Shown here one piece after another: positions 16,192-24,670 of a DNA stretch of 55,242 bases. This DNA is from Sulfurimonas sp. (lineage in GTDB: Bacteria > Campylobacterota > Campylobacteria > Campylobacterales > Sulfurimonadaceae). The stretch is from the NCBI GenBank assembly GCA_026988235.1, contig JALSLQ010000038.1, forward strand, positions 1 through 55,242. The letters run 5' to 3'. Below the pieces are notes generated by a model. That model was not told the DNA's origin and did not search any database. It saw only the letters and a list, made by a program, of their open reading frames with translations. Position 1 is the stretch's first letter. Every line of letters begins with the position of its first letter. Both the position numbers and the translations under genes were made by a program.

Positions 16192-17500
16192 AAGATTAAA
16201 AAAAGAACAAGAAGAACTCTACAATCTCTCCACAAGAGATTCTTTGAGTGGTTTGTACAATAGACTAAGTCTCATCGAAAAACTTAACTGGCTCATTTCA
16301 AAAGGTAAAAGAGACAAAGATGAATTTGCCATCATATTTTTAGATTTAGACAACTTTAAAAATATCAATGACTCAAAAGGACATGAATGCGGTGACAAAA
16401 TTTTAGTCCACATATCAAAACTTCTTTTAAAAGCAACCCGAACAAACGACATTGTTTCACGACTTGGTGGCGATGAATTTGTTGTCGTCTTACCTGAATT
16501 TACAAATGAAACCAAAATTGTAGAAGTTGTTCAAAGACTTAAAAAGGAACTCAACGAACCTTTTACACTTGATGATGATGAGTACCAGATAACGGCAAGT
16601 ATGGGCATTGCCATTTATCCTAAAGATGGTGATAATGTACAAATGCTTCTTAAAAATGCAGATATTGCCATGTATAAATCTAAAGAACTCGGTAAAAACA
16701 ATTATCAGTTCTTCACAGATGCCATCAACAAAACGGTACAAGAACGAATTAAAATGCAGCACATCATAAGAAATGCTTTGCAAAATAATTATTTTAAACT
16801 TTTTTACCAGCCAAAAGTAGATATACAAACAAATAAAATCGTCGCTTGTGAAGCACTTATCAGGCTTATTGACCCTATTGAAGGCATTATACCGCCTTTT
16901 AAATTTATTAGTATTGCGGAAGAAAATTTAAGTATCATTCCGCTTGGGGAATGGATTATTAAAGAAGCCGTTGCACAGATAAAACTATGGGAATCTACCC
17001 CTCTTCAAAACATCAAAGTCTCTATCAATCTTTCGGGAATTCAATTTAAAGACTCACAACTTTTACAAAAAATAGATTCTTATACAAAAGAAATAGAGAG
17101 ATCTAAACTTGATATAGAATTAACGGAGTCTGTTCTCATAGAAGAATTTGATGAAAGATTAGAGGTGATTAAAAAGATTAAGAAATTAGGAATTTCTCTC
17201 TCTTTAGATGATTTTGGAACAGGATACTCCTCTTTATCCTACCTCAAAGACATCCCTTTTGATACCCTCAAAATAGACAAAGCTTTTATAGATAATATTT
17301 ATACAAAAGATGACTTGAGTTTTATAAATATGATTATAGGAATTGCTGAAGATTTACACCTTAATGTCGTAGCAGAAGGGGTTGAAACACAAGAGCAATT
17401 GGAACTTTTAAAAGAGATAAACTGTGAGCAATATCAAGGGTATCTTTGTTCGAAACCGGTTCCTGCAAAAGAGTTTGAGGAGTTATTTATCTTAAATTGA
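16106..17500 (+). CDS. GGDEF–EAL half of the frameshifted sensor
   Basis: A second frame, +1 relative to the preceding one, which begins at an ATG inside it. The true protein content starts near FIKEIESIRYSLNITFKRL, a linker/coiled coil after the second membrane helix. The GGDEF domain (GGDEF codons at 16466-16480) and EAL domain (EAL codons at 16850-16858) are both complete, with DDFGTGYSSLSYL and AEGVET present. All the catalytic signatures are intact, which argues for a recent or programmed frameshift, or a sequencing error, rather than old decay. If translated alone from 16106 it would be a soluble GGDEF-EAL protein. Confidence 0.8.
   Translation: MLTTVNIHLKTFFIKEIESIRYSLNITFKRLKKEQEELYNLSTRDSLSGLYNRLSLIEKLNWLISKGKRDKDEFAIIFLDLDNFKNINDSKGHECGDKILVHISKLLLKATRTNDIVSRLGGDEFVVVLPEFTNETKIVEVVQRLKKELNEPFTLDDDEYQITASMGIAIYPKDGDNVQMLLKNADIAMYKSKELGKNNYQFFTDAINKTVQERIKMQHIIRNALQNNYFKLFYQPKVDIQTNKIVACEALIRLIDPIEGIIPPFKFISIAEENLSIIPLGEWIIKEAVAQIKLWESTPLQNIKVSINLSGIQFKDSQLLQKIDSYTKEIERSKLDIELTESVLIEEFDERLEVIKKIKKLGISLSLDDFGTGYSSLSYLKDIPFDTLKIDKAFIDNIYTKDDLSFINMIIGIAEDLHLNVVAEGVETQEQLELLKEINCEQYQGYLCSKPVPAKEFEELFILN
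16138..16144 (+). other. T7 homopolymer at the frameshift site
   Basis: Seven consecutive T follow AAAAAC. With seven, the sensor frame reads NFFYKRDRK and stops at 16191; with six it reads NFFIKEIES and joins the GGDEF-EAL frame. This is the only place where the two frames can be joined with a sensible sequence on both sides. Confidence 0.7.
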
Positions 17501-17501
17501 G

Positions 17502-17507
17502 TATAAT
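17502..17507 (+). promoter_or_regulatory. Likely -10 element for pyrD
   Basis: A perfect TATAAT stands 27 nt before the pyrD ATG and just after the GGDEF-EAL stop. The short leader contains the inverted repeat ACTTAA-TTTTAT-TTAAGT (about 17509-17526) and an AAGTGGA ribosome site. No clear -35 is seen, as is usual in Campylobacterota. Confidence 0.5.
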
Positions 17508-17534
17508 CACTTAATTTTATTTAAGTGGATAGTT

Positions 17535-18593
17535 ATGCTCAATTATGAATCAATAAAACCTTACCTTTTTAAATTGCAACCTGAAACGGCACATCTCGTT
17601 GCAGAGTGTGTTTTGCGTCTGCCAAACATTTGTCAAATTCCTTTCAACCCTTTTCTGGAATCACATTTTATCAATGATGCAACTCTTAAACAAGAGATTT
17701 TTGGTCGTACCTTTTTAAACCCTGTTGGGCTCGGTGCGGGATTTGACAAAAATGCGACGATGATACGCGGTATACAAATTTTAGGATTTGGTTTTACTGA
17801 AATCGGTACAGTCACACCCAAGCCACAGGCAGGGAATCCAAAACCAAGAATGTTTCGGCATATAGAAGAACAAAGTATTCAAAATGCTATGGGTTTTAAT
17901 AATGACGGTGCCTATAAAGTTGTCAAGCGTCTCAAAAAACGCACTCCTTTTACCACTCCTATCGGTGTAAATATCGGAAAAAACAAAGTTACCCTTGAAA
18001 AAGAAGCTATTAATGATTATATTCATCTTATTAAAGCATTTGATGGGTTGGGAGATTATTTTGTCATAAATATCTCTTCACCAAATACACCTGGGCTTAG
18101 AGATTTGCAAAATGAAGCCTTCATTACAAACCTTTTTCAAGAAGCAAAAAAACTGACAAAAATGCCGATACTGCTAAAAATTGCTCCTGATATGGAGATA
18201 GAAGCTGCCGTAAATTTAACAAAAATGGCGGTAGAAGCAGGGGCTGACGGTATCATAGCAACAAATACGACTATAGATTATTCTTTGGTAAAACATCCTA
18301 AGAGTATTGGCGGACTCAGCGGTGCCGTACTCAAAGAAAAAAGCTTTAAAATCTTTGATGCTATTGCTCAAGAGCTATATGGTAAAACTGTTCTCATTTC
18401 AGTAGGCGGTATAGATTCAGCAAAAGAAGCGTACAAACGCATACGAGCCGGCGCTTCTTTAGTACAAATTTTAAGCGGATTAATTTTTCACGGTCCCGAT
18501 ATGATTATGAACATCAACAATGAACTGATACAGCTTCTCAAAGCAGACGGGTTTGAAAACATAGCACAAGCTGTCGGGGCAGACAGAAAATAA
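17535..18593 (+). CDS. pyrD: Dihydroorotate dehydrogenase (quinone), class 2
   Basis: A 352-residue FMN enzyme oxidising dihydroorotate to orotate in pyrimidine synthesis, passing electrons to the quinone pool. The N-terminal amphipathic helix of class 2 enzymes is present (YLFKLQPETAHLVAECVLRL). Signatures are NPVGLGAGFDKNA, GFGFTEIGTVTPKPQ, the catalytic-serine segment INISSPNTPGLR, and the phosphate-binding GGLSGAVLK and SVGGIDSA. The stop overlaps the next ATG by one nucleotide. Confidence 0.95.
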   Translation: MLNYESIKPYLFKLQPETAHLVAECVLRLPNICQIPFNPFLESHFINDATLKQEIFGRTFLNPVGLGAGFDKNATMIRGIQILGFGFTEIGTVTPKPQAGNPKPRMFRHIEEQSIQNAMGFNNDGAYKVVKRLKKRTPFTTPIGVNIGKNKVTLEKEAINDYIHLIKAFDGLGDYFVINISSPNTPGLRDLQNEAFITNLFQEAKKLTKMPILLKIAPDMEIEAAVNLTKMAVEAGADGIIATNTTIDYSLVKHPKSIGGLSGAVLKEKSFKIFDAIAQELYGKTVLISVGGIDSAKEAYKRIRAGASLVQILSGLIFHGPDMIMNINNELIQLLKADGFENIAQAVGADRK

Positions 18594-19885
18594 TGAAAAC
18601 ACTACTTATATTACTTTTAACACTAGGAACACTTATGGCATCATCTTTACCAAAATATGAAATAAAAACACTCAAAAACGGACTACAAATTGTAGTAATA
18701 CCACTGAAAAATCACTCAAATGTCATCAGTACAGATATTTTTTACAAAGTCGGTAGCCGAAACGAAATCATGGGAAAAACAGGAATTGCCCATATGCTTG
18801 AACATATGAACTTTAAGTCAAGTAAGAACCTCAAAGCAGGTGAATTTGACAAAAAAGTTAAAAGTGTCGGCGGTGTTGACAATGCTTCAACAAGTTTTGA
18901 CTATACGCACTACTACATCAAATCAAGTACCGATAATTTAAACACATCTGTCAAACTTTTTGCAGAACTCATGCAAAACTTAAGTCTTAAAGACAAAGAA
19001 TTTCAGCCTGAACGCAATGTAGTGATGGAAGAGAGACGATGGAGAACAGACAACAATCCTTTAGGATATTTGTATTTTAGGCTTTTTAACAATGCTTATA
19101 TTTATCATCCATACCACTGGACGCCTATTGGATTTATGAACGACATTAAAACATGGACTATCAAAGATATAAGAGATTTTCATGCAACCTATTACCAACC
19201 GCAAAATGCCATTTTAATGGTGACGGGTGATGTCAATCCAAAAGAGGTGTTTAAAAGTGCCAAGGCGGCATTTGGTAAAATTAAAAATCATGGAAAAATT
19301 CCAAAAGTGAAATTTATAGAGCCTGAACAAGATGGTGCGAAAAGAATTATAATCCATAAAGAGAGTGAAGTCGAAATGCTTGCCATCACTTTTCATATAC
19401 CAAATTTTAAAGACCCCGATCAAGTGACACTCAGTGTGATTTCTGACATTTTGTATTCTGGAAAGAGTTCTCGTTTATATAAAGACCTCGTAGATAAAAA
19501 ACGCCTTGTCAATTCTATTTATGCTTACAATATGGAAAATACTGATCCGGGGCTTTTTATATTTATGGCTACATGTAACCCTGGTATCAAAGCAGAAACA
19601 GTAGAAAAAGAACTCATCAAACAAATTAATTTAATGAAAGATACAAAAGTAACAAAAGCAGAACTCCAAAAAGTAAAAATAAATACAAAATCTGATTTTG
19701 TGTATTCTCTTGAGAGTTCTTCTTCTGTCGCAAATCTTTTTGGAGGTTATTTGGTAAGAGGTGATGTCACACCCCTTTTACATTATGAAGAGGATGTCAA
19801 TAAAATAACTGCAAAACAGATACAAAAGGTTGCACAAAAATATTTTAACTTCAAACACTCAACAACAGTTATTTTAAAGAAATAA
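18593..19885 (+). CDS. M16 family zinc peptidase, exported
   Basis: A 430-residue pitrilysin/insulinase-like peptidase with an N-terminal signal peptide (MKTLLILLLTLGTLMASS), so it probably works in the periplasm. The inverted zinc motif HMLEH is at residues 67-71, and the distal glutamate lies in the ERNVVMEERR segment, a typical M16 signature. The inactive second M16 domain occupies the C-terminal half. It overlaps pyrD by one nucleotide, the same pair as in C. jejuni. Substrates are unknown. Confidence 0.92.
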   Translation: MKTLLILLLTLGTLMASSLPKYEIKTLKNGLQIVVIPLKNHSNVISTDIFYKVGSRNEIMGKTGIAHMLEHMNFKSSKNLKAGEFDKKVKSVGGVDNASTSFDYTHYYIKSSTDNLNTSVKLFAELMQNLSLKDKEFQPERNVVMEERRWRTDNNPLGYLYFRLFNNAYIYHPYHWTPIGFMNDIKTWTIKDIRDFHATYYQPQNAILMVTGDVNPKEVFKSAKAAFGKIKNHGKIPKVKFIEPEQDGAKRIIIHKESEVEMLAITFHIPNFKDPDQVTLSVISDILYSGKSSRLYKDLVDKKRLVNSIYAYNMENTDPGLFIFMATCNPGIKAETVEKELIKQINLMKDTKVTKAELQKVKINTKSDFVYSLESSSSVANLFGGYLVRGDVTPLLHYEEDVNKITAKQIQKVAQKYFNFKHSTTVILKK

Positions 19886-19899
19886 TAAATTCTTATACC

Positions 19900-19936
19900 A
19901 TAAAGTTACAAAAAAGTAATTCTTTTGTAACTTTAT
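19900..19936. repeat. Perfect 14-bp inverted repeat
   Basis: ATAAAGTTACAAAA (19900-19913) and TTTTGTAACTTTAT (19923-19936) are exact inverse copies with a 9-nt spacer. No T-tract follows on either strand, so it is not a textbook terminator. It lies between the M16 peptidase and the lipid-transport operon. An outer pair, TACCATA (about 19896) and TATGGTA (about 19964), suggests a larger structure or an operator set before the operon promoter. Confidence 0.55.
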
Positions 19937-20008
19937 CAAAAAGATATCACAAAAAATAAACTTCTATGGTATTATAAATTCAAATAATACTATACAAGGT
20001 TACTACTC

Positions 20009-20758
20009 GTGTTCAAAACTTTACTCTCCCTTCTTATTTCACTCAATCTCTTTGCAATCTCAAACCAAGAAGTTGCCAACAAATGTGAAGCTGTAATGAA
20101 TGGTTTTAAAGACTCTTCATCAAATATGAAAATGACGCTTATCAATGCCAACAATCAAAAGCGTGAACGACAAATGAAAATGATACTACTTGAAAAAAAA
20201 TCTGGTAATAAATCTTTGATGACTTTTCTCTCCCCTGCCGATGTCAAAGGCACAAAATTTCTTAATTATGAGCATATCAACAAAGATGATGACCAGTGGC
20301 TCTATCTGCCGGCATTAAAGCGTGTCAAGAGAATCGCTTCAAAAAATAAGTCAGGCTCTTTTATGGGTTCAGAATTTTCTTATGAAGATTTGAGTTCTTT
20401 TAATGTTAAAAAGTATAAATTTTTTGGTGATGCAAATGAAAAAACAATCAATGGTATAAAGTATTATGTAGGAGAGCGCATTCCCGTGAGTAAAAACTCA
20501 GGCTATACAAAACAGATTTCATGGGTTGATGCCAAAACTTTTTTAATTAAAAAAGTAGAATATTATGATAGAAAAAAAGAGCTACTAAAAACAGCAATCT
20601 TTGATGATTACAAAAAAATCAAAGGTATTTGGCGTGTTGGAAAAATGACAATGTTCAACCACCAAAATGGAAAAAAGACAATCTTAGTCTGGGAAAATGA
20701 GAAAATAAAAATAGGTCTAAAAGACAGAAATTTTCAAAAACGCGTTCTAAAAAGATAA
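20009..20758 (+). CDS. LolA-like outer-membrane lipoprotein-sorting family protein
   Basis: A 249-residue periplasmic protein with signal peptide MFKTLLSLLISLNLFAIS. The segments WLYLPALKRVKRIASKNKSG and GSEFSYEDLSS are characteristic of the PF17131-type LolA-like family that accompanies MMPL/RND transporters. The start is GTG at 20009 with AAGG about 9 nt upstream; it gives a proper signal peptide. The fold would form a hydrophobic half-barrel able to hold a lipid. It leads a four-gene operon; the next ATG is one nucleotide past its stop. Confidence 0.87.
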   Translation: MFKTLLSLLISLNLFAISNQEVANKCEAVMNGFKDSSSNMKMTLINANNQKRERQMKMILLEKKSGNKSLMTFLSPADVKGTKFLNYEHINKDDDQWLYLPALKRVKRIASKNKSGSFMGSEFSYEDLSSFNVKKYKFFGDANEKTINGIKYYVGERIPVSKNSGYTKQISWVDAKTFLIKKVEYYDRKKELLKTAIFDDYKKIKGIWRVGKMTMFNHQNGKKTILVWENEKIKIGLKDRNFQKRVLKR

Positions 20759-20759
20759 T

Positions 20760-22352
20760 ATGAAAGTTCTTTTTCTACTGCTTTTGAGCATAAGTATCAC
20801 CTATGCAAATTCAAATGACACCTGCTACTCTGTACAGCTTACAAGTTTTAAATTTAAAAAAAACTCAACATATGATTTTGCAGCACACAATTACCCAAAA
20901 TCATGTAAACTTATCTCTTTTAGCGACATAAACAGTGTACGATGTGGATGTTATGAAAAATATCATGATGCACGCGTAGCATTGAAAAAACTAGCAAAAA
21001 AATATGTAAAGCCTCTTATCGTTAGGACATACAAATATAGATTTCAAAAAAAAATCAAAAAAGTTTTAAAAACAATTCATAAAGAACCTTTACATGTAAA
21101 CAAAATAGTGAAACAAAAAAAGGCATTAAGTTTTTTAAACAACATCACCTATCAAGGAAATATAAACCTAACCCTACAATCATATATGAAAGCTCCTGCA
21201 AAAAAAGAGAAACAAAATGGGCTTATGTCTGCCAATTTTGAAGCAAAATATATGAAAGAAAATTTTACAGGTTTTGCGAAAATAAGAATACAACAAGATT
21301 ATTATGACCTGCAAAAAACAGCAAAACATACAAACAGAAGTTTTGTCCGTCTGGATGAACTCTACGGCAAGTATGACTTTGAAAATGATTCTCTTCTTAT
21401 AGGAAAAAATATCTTGTTTTGGGGTGCGTTAGAAGTACGCAATATTGTTAATGTATTTAATCCGGATGAACTCAGATCGGACCCTTTTTATACAGATAAA
21501 CTCGGTGTTTTTAACATCAACTACACACACTATACAGAAAGTGGAGAGTTAAGTGCCATTGTAAAACTTTATGAACAAAACAGAAAAATGCCTGCATTTC
21601 CTTATGTTTACTACTATTTTCCGGCATATGTCAATATTGCGCCCAATGTTTCTCTACCTTTAGTGTATAATGATAAACTCATTACAAAAGCAAGTCGCTA
21701 CAGACCAAGTATTTACCTGAAATATTCAGATAGTACCGATACAAAATATGCACTTGATTATGCTTTTATCTTTGAAAATGGCTATGATTCACAACGCTAC
21801 TATACAAAAACACTCCAAGCAAACAATATCATCACAACACAAGAAAATGCTTATCTTGTTAATAAATTTATGACTTATGATACGCTTGTAGTCGGAGCAA
21901 CACTTTATAAATTAGAAGCTACCTATGCTAACATTCTTGATGATAGCCTTATTTCAGATTATGTCCATATAGGTCTTGGAGCGGAACATACTTTAAGTCA
22001 AGTTTATAAAGAAGCTGACTTAGGTTTACTTGTAGAATATTATCGTTATATCACTCTGCAAAGTGGGAAAAAAGATGATTTAGCTCTGTTTGAACTTTTT
22101 CAAAACGATCTCTTTTTAGGACTTCGTTACAGTTTCAACCAAGGCAATGATGCCAGCATCGTCGGTGGCGGTATTTTTGATATGGATTACAACGAACAGG
22201 TTTATTATATGGAGTATCAAACACGACTTATGGATACTTTCAAACTCAATTTGGACTACAGATACATAGCACCGTCGAAAAATTACAATACCGCGTTTAA
22301 ACTAATGGGTGCCCATGAACGCATCAGTTTAAAACTCGGTTATTACTTTTAA
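20760..22352 (+). CDS. Outer-membrane beta-barrel protein with SPOR-like N-terminus
   Basis: A 530-residue exported protein I cannot assign to a named family. After a signal peptide (to about residue 17) comes a cysteine-containing domain (about 20-95: CYSVQLTSF… CGCYEKYHDARVALKKL) resembling SPOR peptidoglycan-binding repeats. From about 125 on, alternating strands rich in Tyr, Asn and Asp, including LIGKNILFWGALEVRNIVNVFNP cut by loops, and the final phenylalanine (KLGYYF) mark a beta-barrel. It sits between the LolA-like protein and the RND transporter, the place where other systems carry a DUF1302/DUF1329-type partner. Confidence 0.7.
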   Translation: MKVLFLLLLSISITYANSNDTCYSVQLTSFKFKKNSTYDFAAHNYPKSCKLISFSDINSVRCGCYEKYHDARVALKKLAKKYVKPLIVRTYKYRFQKKIKKVLKTIHKEPLHVNKIVKQKKALSFLNNITYQGNINLTLQSYMKAPAKKEKQNGLMSANFEAKYMKENFTGFAKIRIQQDYYDLQKTAKHTNRSFVRLDELYGKYDFENDSLLIGKNILFWGALEVRNIVNVFNPDELRSDPFYTDKLGVFNINYTHYTESGELSAIVKLYEQNRKMPAFPYVYYYFPAYVNIAPNVSLPLVYNDKLITKASRYRPSIYLKYSDSTDTKYALDYAFIFENGYDSQRYYTKTLQANNIITTQENAYLVNKFMTYDTLVVGATLYKLEATYANILDDSLISDYVHIGLGAEHTLSQVYKEADLGLLVEYYRYITLQSGKKDDLALFELFQNDLFLGLRYSFNQGNDASIVGGGIFDMDYNEQVYYMEYQTRLMDTFKLNLDYRYIAPSKNYNTAFKLMGAHERISLKLGYYF

Positions 22353-22362
22353 AAGAGAGAAA

Positions 22363-24669
22363 ATGAAAAAATTTATTGATTTAATAATTAAATTTCGCTG
22401 GCTTATCGTTACACTGATTCCACTCATTACTCTCGTGCTTGCTTATCAGCTAAAATATGCACAGTTTGACGGTTCTTATAGAATTTGGTTTGGTAAAGAT
22501 TCAAAAACACTCCAACAATATGACAGTTTTAAAAACACTTTTGGCAATGATGATTCTATCATTATAGTCTTTCGGGATGAAAACGGTATTTTTAATAAAA
22601 AGGCCTTACATGTAATAGAGCGACTCACACAAAAACTCTGGCAGACAAAATACATAGCACGAGTAGATTCGCTAACAAATTATCAATATGTTCATAAAAA
22701 TCCACAAGATGCAGATGACATACTCATAGATGATTTTATAGATGATATTGATGCCTTACATGTAAAGGATTTACATAAGAAAAAGAACATTGCTCTGCAT
22801 GAAGATTTGATTGTCAACCGTATCATATCCAAAGATGCAAAAACTACCATGATTGTTGGGCGCCTGACTCCAAAAGCAGGTAAGACAATCGGAGCATCTA
22901 AACATATTATGAAAGATGTCAATAAGTATATTCAAGAAGAAAAGAAGAGTGGCTACAAATTTTATTTGGCGGGAGGGCCTGTTGTCAACACGACATTTAG
23001 TTCACTCGGTCAGTATGATGTTAAGACCTTTACACCTCTCGTTCTTCTTATAGCTATGCTCCTTTTATGGCTGATTTTTCGTAAATTCTCTGGCGTTTTT
23101 TTAACTATTGCCGTTGTTGTTTTTACATTTACGATTGTTTTAGCACTACAAACAATTTTTGCTTACAAATTTAACAATTTTACGACAAATATGCCTGTCT
23201 TTATTATTGCTATCGGTATTGCTGATGCAATGCACCTTTTTTGGATTTATCTACTTGGAAGAAAATCAGGACTTGATAATTATGCAGCCATACATGATAC
23301 CTTGCAAAAAAATCTTTTACCGACTTTTTTAACCTCACTCACAACAGCTGTCGGTTTTGCCTCTTTGGGTATTTCAGACATTGTTCCTATCAAAACCTTT
23401 GGTATTGCAACGGCAAATGCAGCTATTTTAGCATTTATCATTACTATTCTTTTTGTTCCTGCTGCCTTGGCAATTTTAAATATAAAAGTCAAAGTCTCCA
23501 CAAAAAAAGCTTCACAAGGTACCCTTGGAAATTTTTCCAAAAAATATGCTTCATTTATCATAAAACATGACAATACAATCATAATAGTAACCTTATTACT
23601 TTTTGTTTTCATCGCTTTTGGACTCACAAATCTCAAAGTTGATTCTAATGCAGTGCGATACTTTAGAGAGGATGTTCCCTTTCGCCAAACTGTTGCTATG
23701 ATAGAAAAAAATCTTACCGGTCCTATGAGCTATGAAATTGTGATAGATTCCAAAAAAACAGATGGTATTAAAAATGCAAATTTTATGCAAACTGTTGACA
23801 AATTTTCTCAAGAATTTAAAGCAAAATTTCCTGATGCCAGACATACATCTTCTCTTGTAGATGTTGTCAAAAAATTCAATGAAGTTATGAATGCAAATAA
23901 AAATATCCCAAATAACAGTAACCTTATTGCCCAATATCTTTTACTTTATTCACTCTCTTCGCCACAAGGCATGGAAATAAACGATAAAATGGATGTTAAT
24001 GAACGGCTTTTGAGACTTACTGCTTCAATGAATGTTGTCGATACTTCAAAAGATTTACAAATGATACAGTGGATACAAAACTGGTGGAAAAACACTCCCT
24101 ACTCCGCACAGATAAATGGACAAACGCAAATGTTTGCACATATGCAAGCAGATGTTACCAAGACACTGATTGAATCTATATTGCTTGCTATTGTTGTTAC
24201 CTCTTTTTTGATGTTTTTTATTTTCAGAAATTTCAAAATGATACCACTCTTTTTAATTCCAAATATTTTACCTATTATCTTAGTAATAGGCGTTATGGGT
24301 TGGTTGGGTATTAACATAGACTTGGGCGTTGCCATTTCAGGTGCCATCATTCTCGGTATCGCCATAGATGACACCATTCACTTTTTAATCAAATACAAAG
24401 AAGCAAGAAAAAAAGGTTGTAATTTTGAAGAGGCACTTAGCTATGTTATGCAGTATGCAGGACTAGCAATGATGCTTACAACCCTTGTTCTAAGCAGTTC
24501 ATTTATTGTTTTTCGTCTCTCACAATTTATGCTCAATGCAAATTTTGGGCTTATTACGGCTATTGCTCTTTTAATTGCTTTAGTTGTAGATTTACTTTTA
24601 TTGCCCGCACTATTGAAAAAAATTGATGGTCGCAAAAAAAGCATACTCATTGAAAAGGAGCATATATAA
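22363..24669 (+). CDS. MMPL/RND family lipid-type transporter
   Basis: A 768-residue inner-membrane transporter of the MMPL/HpnN-like RND branch. It shows the duplicated RND pattern: one helix (about 12-30), a periplasmic domain (to about 220), six helices including a sterol-sensing-like bundle (GIADAMHLFWIYL), then a repeat of the same plan, with the proton-relay type motif GIAIDDTIHFLIKYKEA in the second half. Single-gene transporters of this type move lipids or lipid-like molecules across the envelope using proton motive force. It is in an operon with a LolA-like carrier, an outer-membrane barrel and an acyltransferase. Confidence 0.88.
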   Translation: MKKFIDLIIKFRWLIVTLIPLITLVLAYQLKYAQFDGSYRIWFGKDSKTLQQYDSFKNTFGNDDSIIIVFRDENGIFNKKALHVIERLTQKLWQTKYIARVDSLTNYQYVHKNPQDADDILIDDFIDDIDALHVKDLHKKKNIALHEDLIVNRIISKDAKTTMIVGRLTPKAGKTIGASKHIMKDVNKYIQEEKKSGYKFYLAGGPVVNTTFSSLGQYDVKTFTPLVLLIAMLLLWLIFRKFSGVFLTIAVVVFTFTIVLALQTIFAYKFNNFTTNMPVFIIAIGIADAMHLFWIYLLGRKSGLDNYAAIHDTLQKNLLPTFLTSLTTAVGFASLGISDIVPIKTFGIATANAAILAFIITILFVPAALAILNIKVKVSTKKASQGTLGNFSKKYASFIIKHDNTIIIVTLLLFVFIAFGLTNLKVDSNAVRYFREDVPFRQTVAMIEKNLTGPMSYEIVIDSKKTDGIKNANFMQTVDKFSQEFKAKFPDARHTSSLVDVVKKFNEVMNANKNIPNNSNLIAQYLLLYSLSSPQGMEINDKMDVNERLLRLTASMNVVDTSKDLQMIQWIQNWWKNTPYSAQINGQTQMFAHMQADVTKTLIESILLAIVVTSFLMFFIFRNFKMIPLFLIPNILPIILVIGVMGWLGINIDLGVAISGAIILGIAIDDTIHFLIKYKEARKKGCNFEEALSYVMQYAGLAMMLTTLVLSSSFIVFRLSQFMLNANFGLITAIALLIALVVDLLLLPALLKKIDGRKKSILIEKEHI

Positions 24670-24670
24670 T

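Noticed and set aside
19900-19936. Intrinsic terminator of the M16 peptidase gene
   Set aside because: The stem is perfect but AT-rich and neither side is followed by a T-tract, so I list it as an inverted repeat only.
24623-24670. Longer N-terminus of the acyltransferase from ATG 24623
   Set aside because: It would overlap the transporter gene by 47 nt; a start at 24671 has GGAG upstream and begins the family-like sequence.
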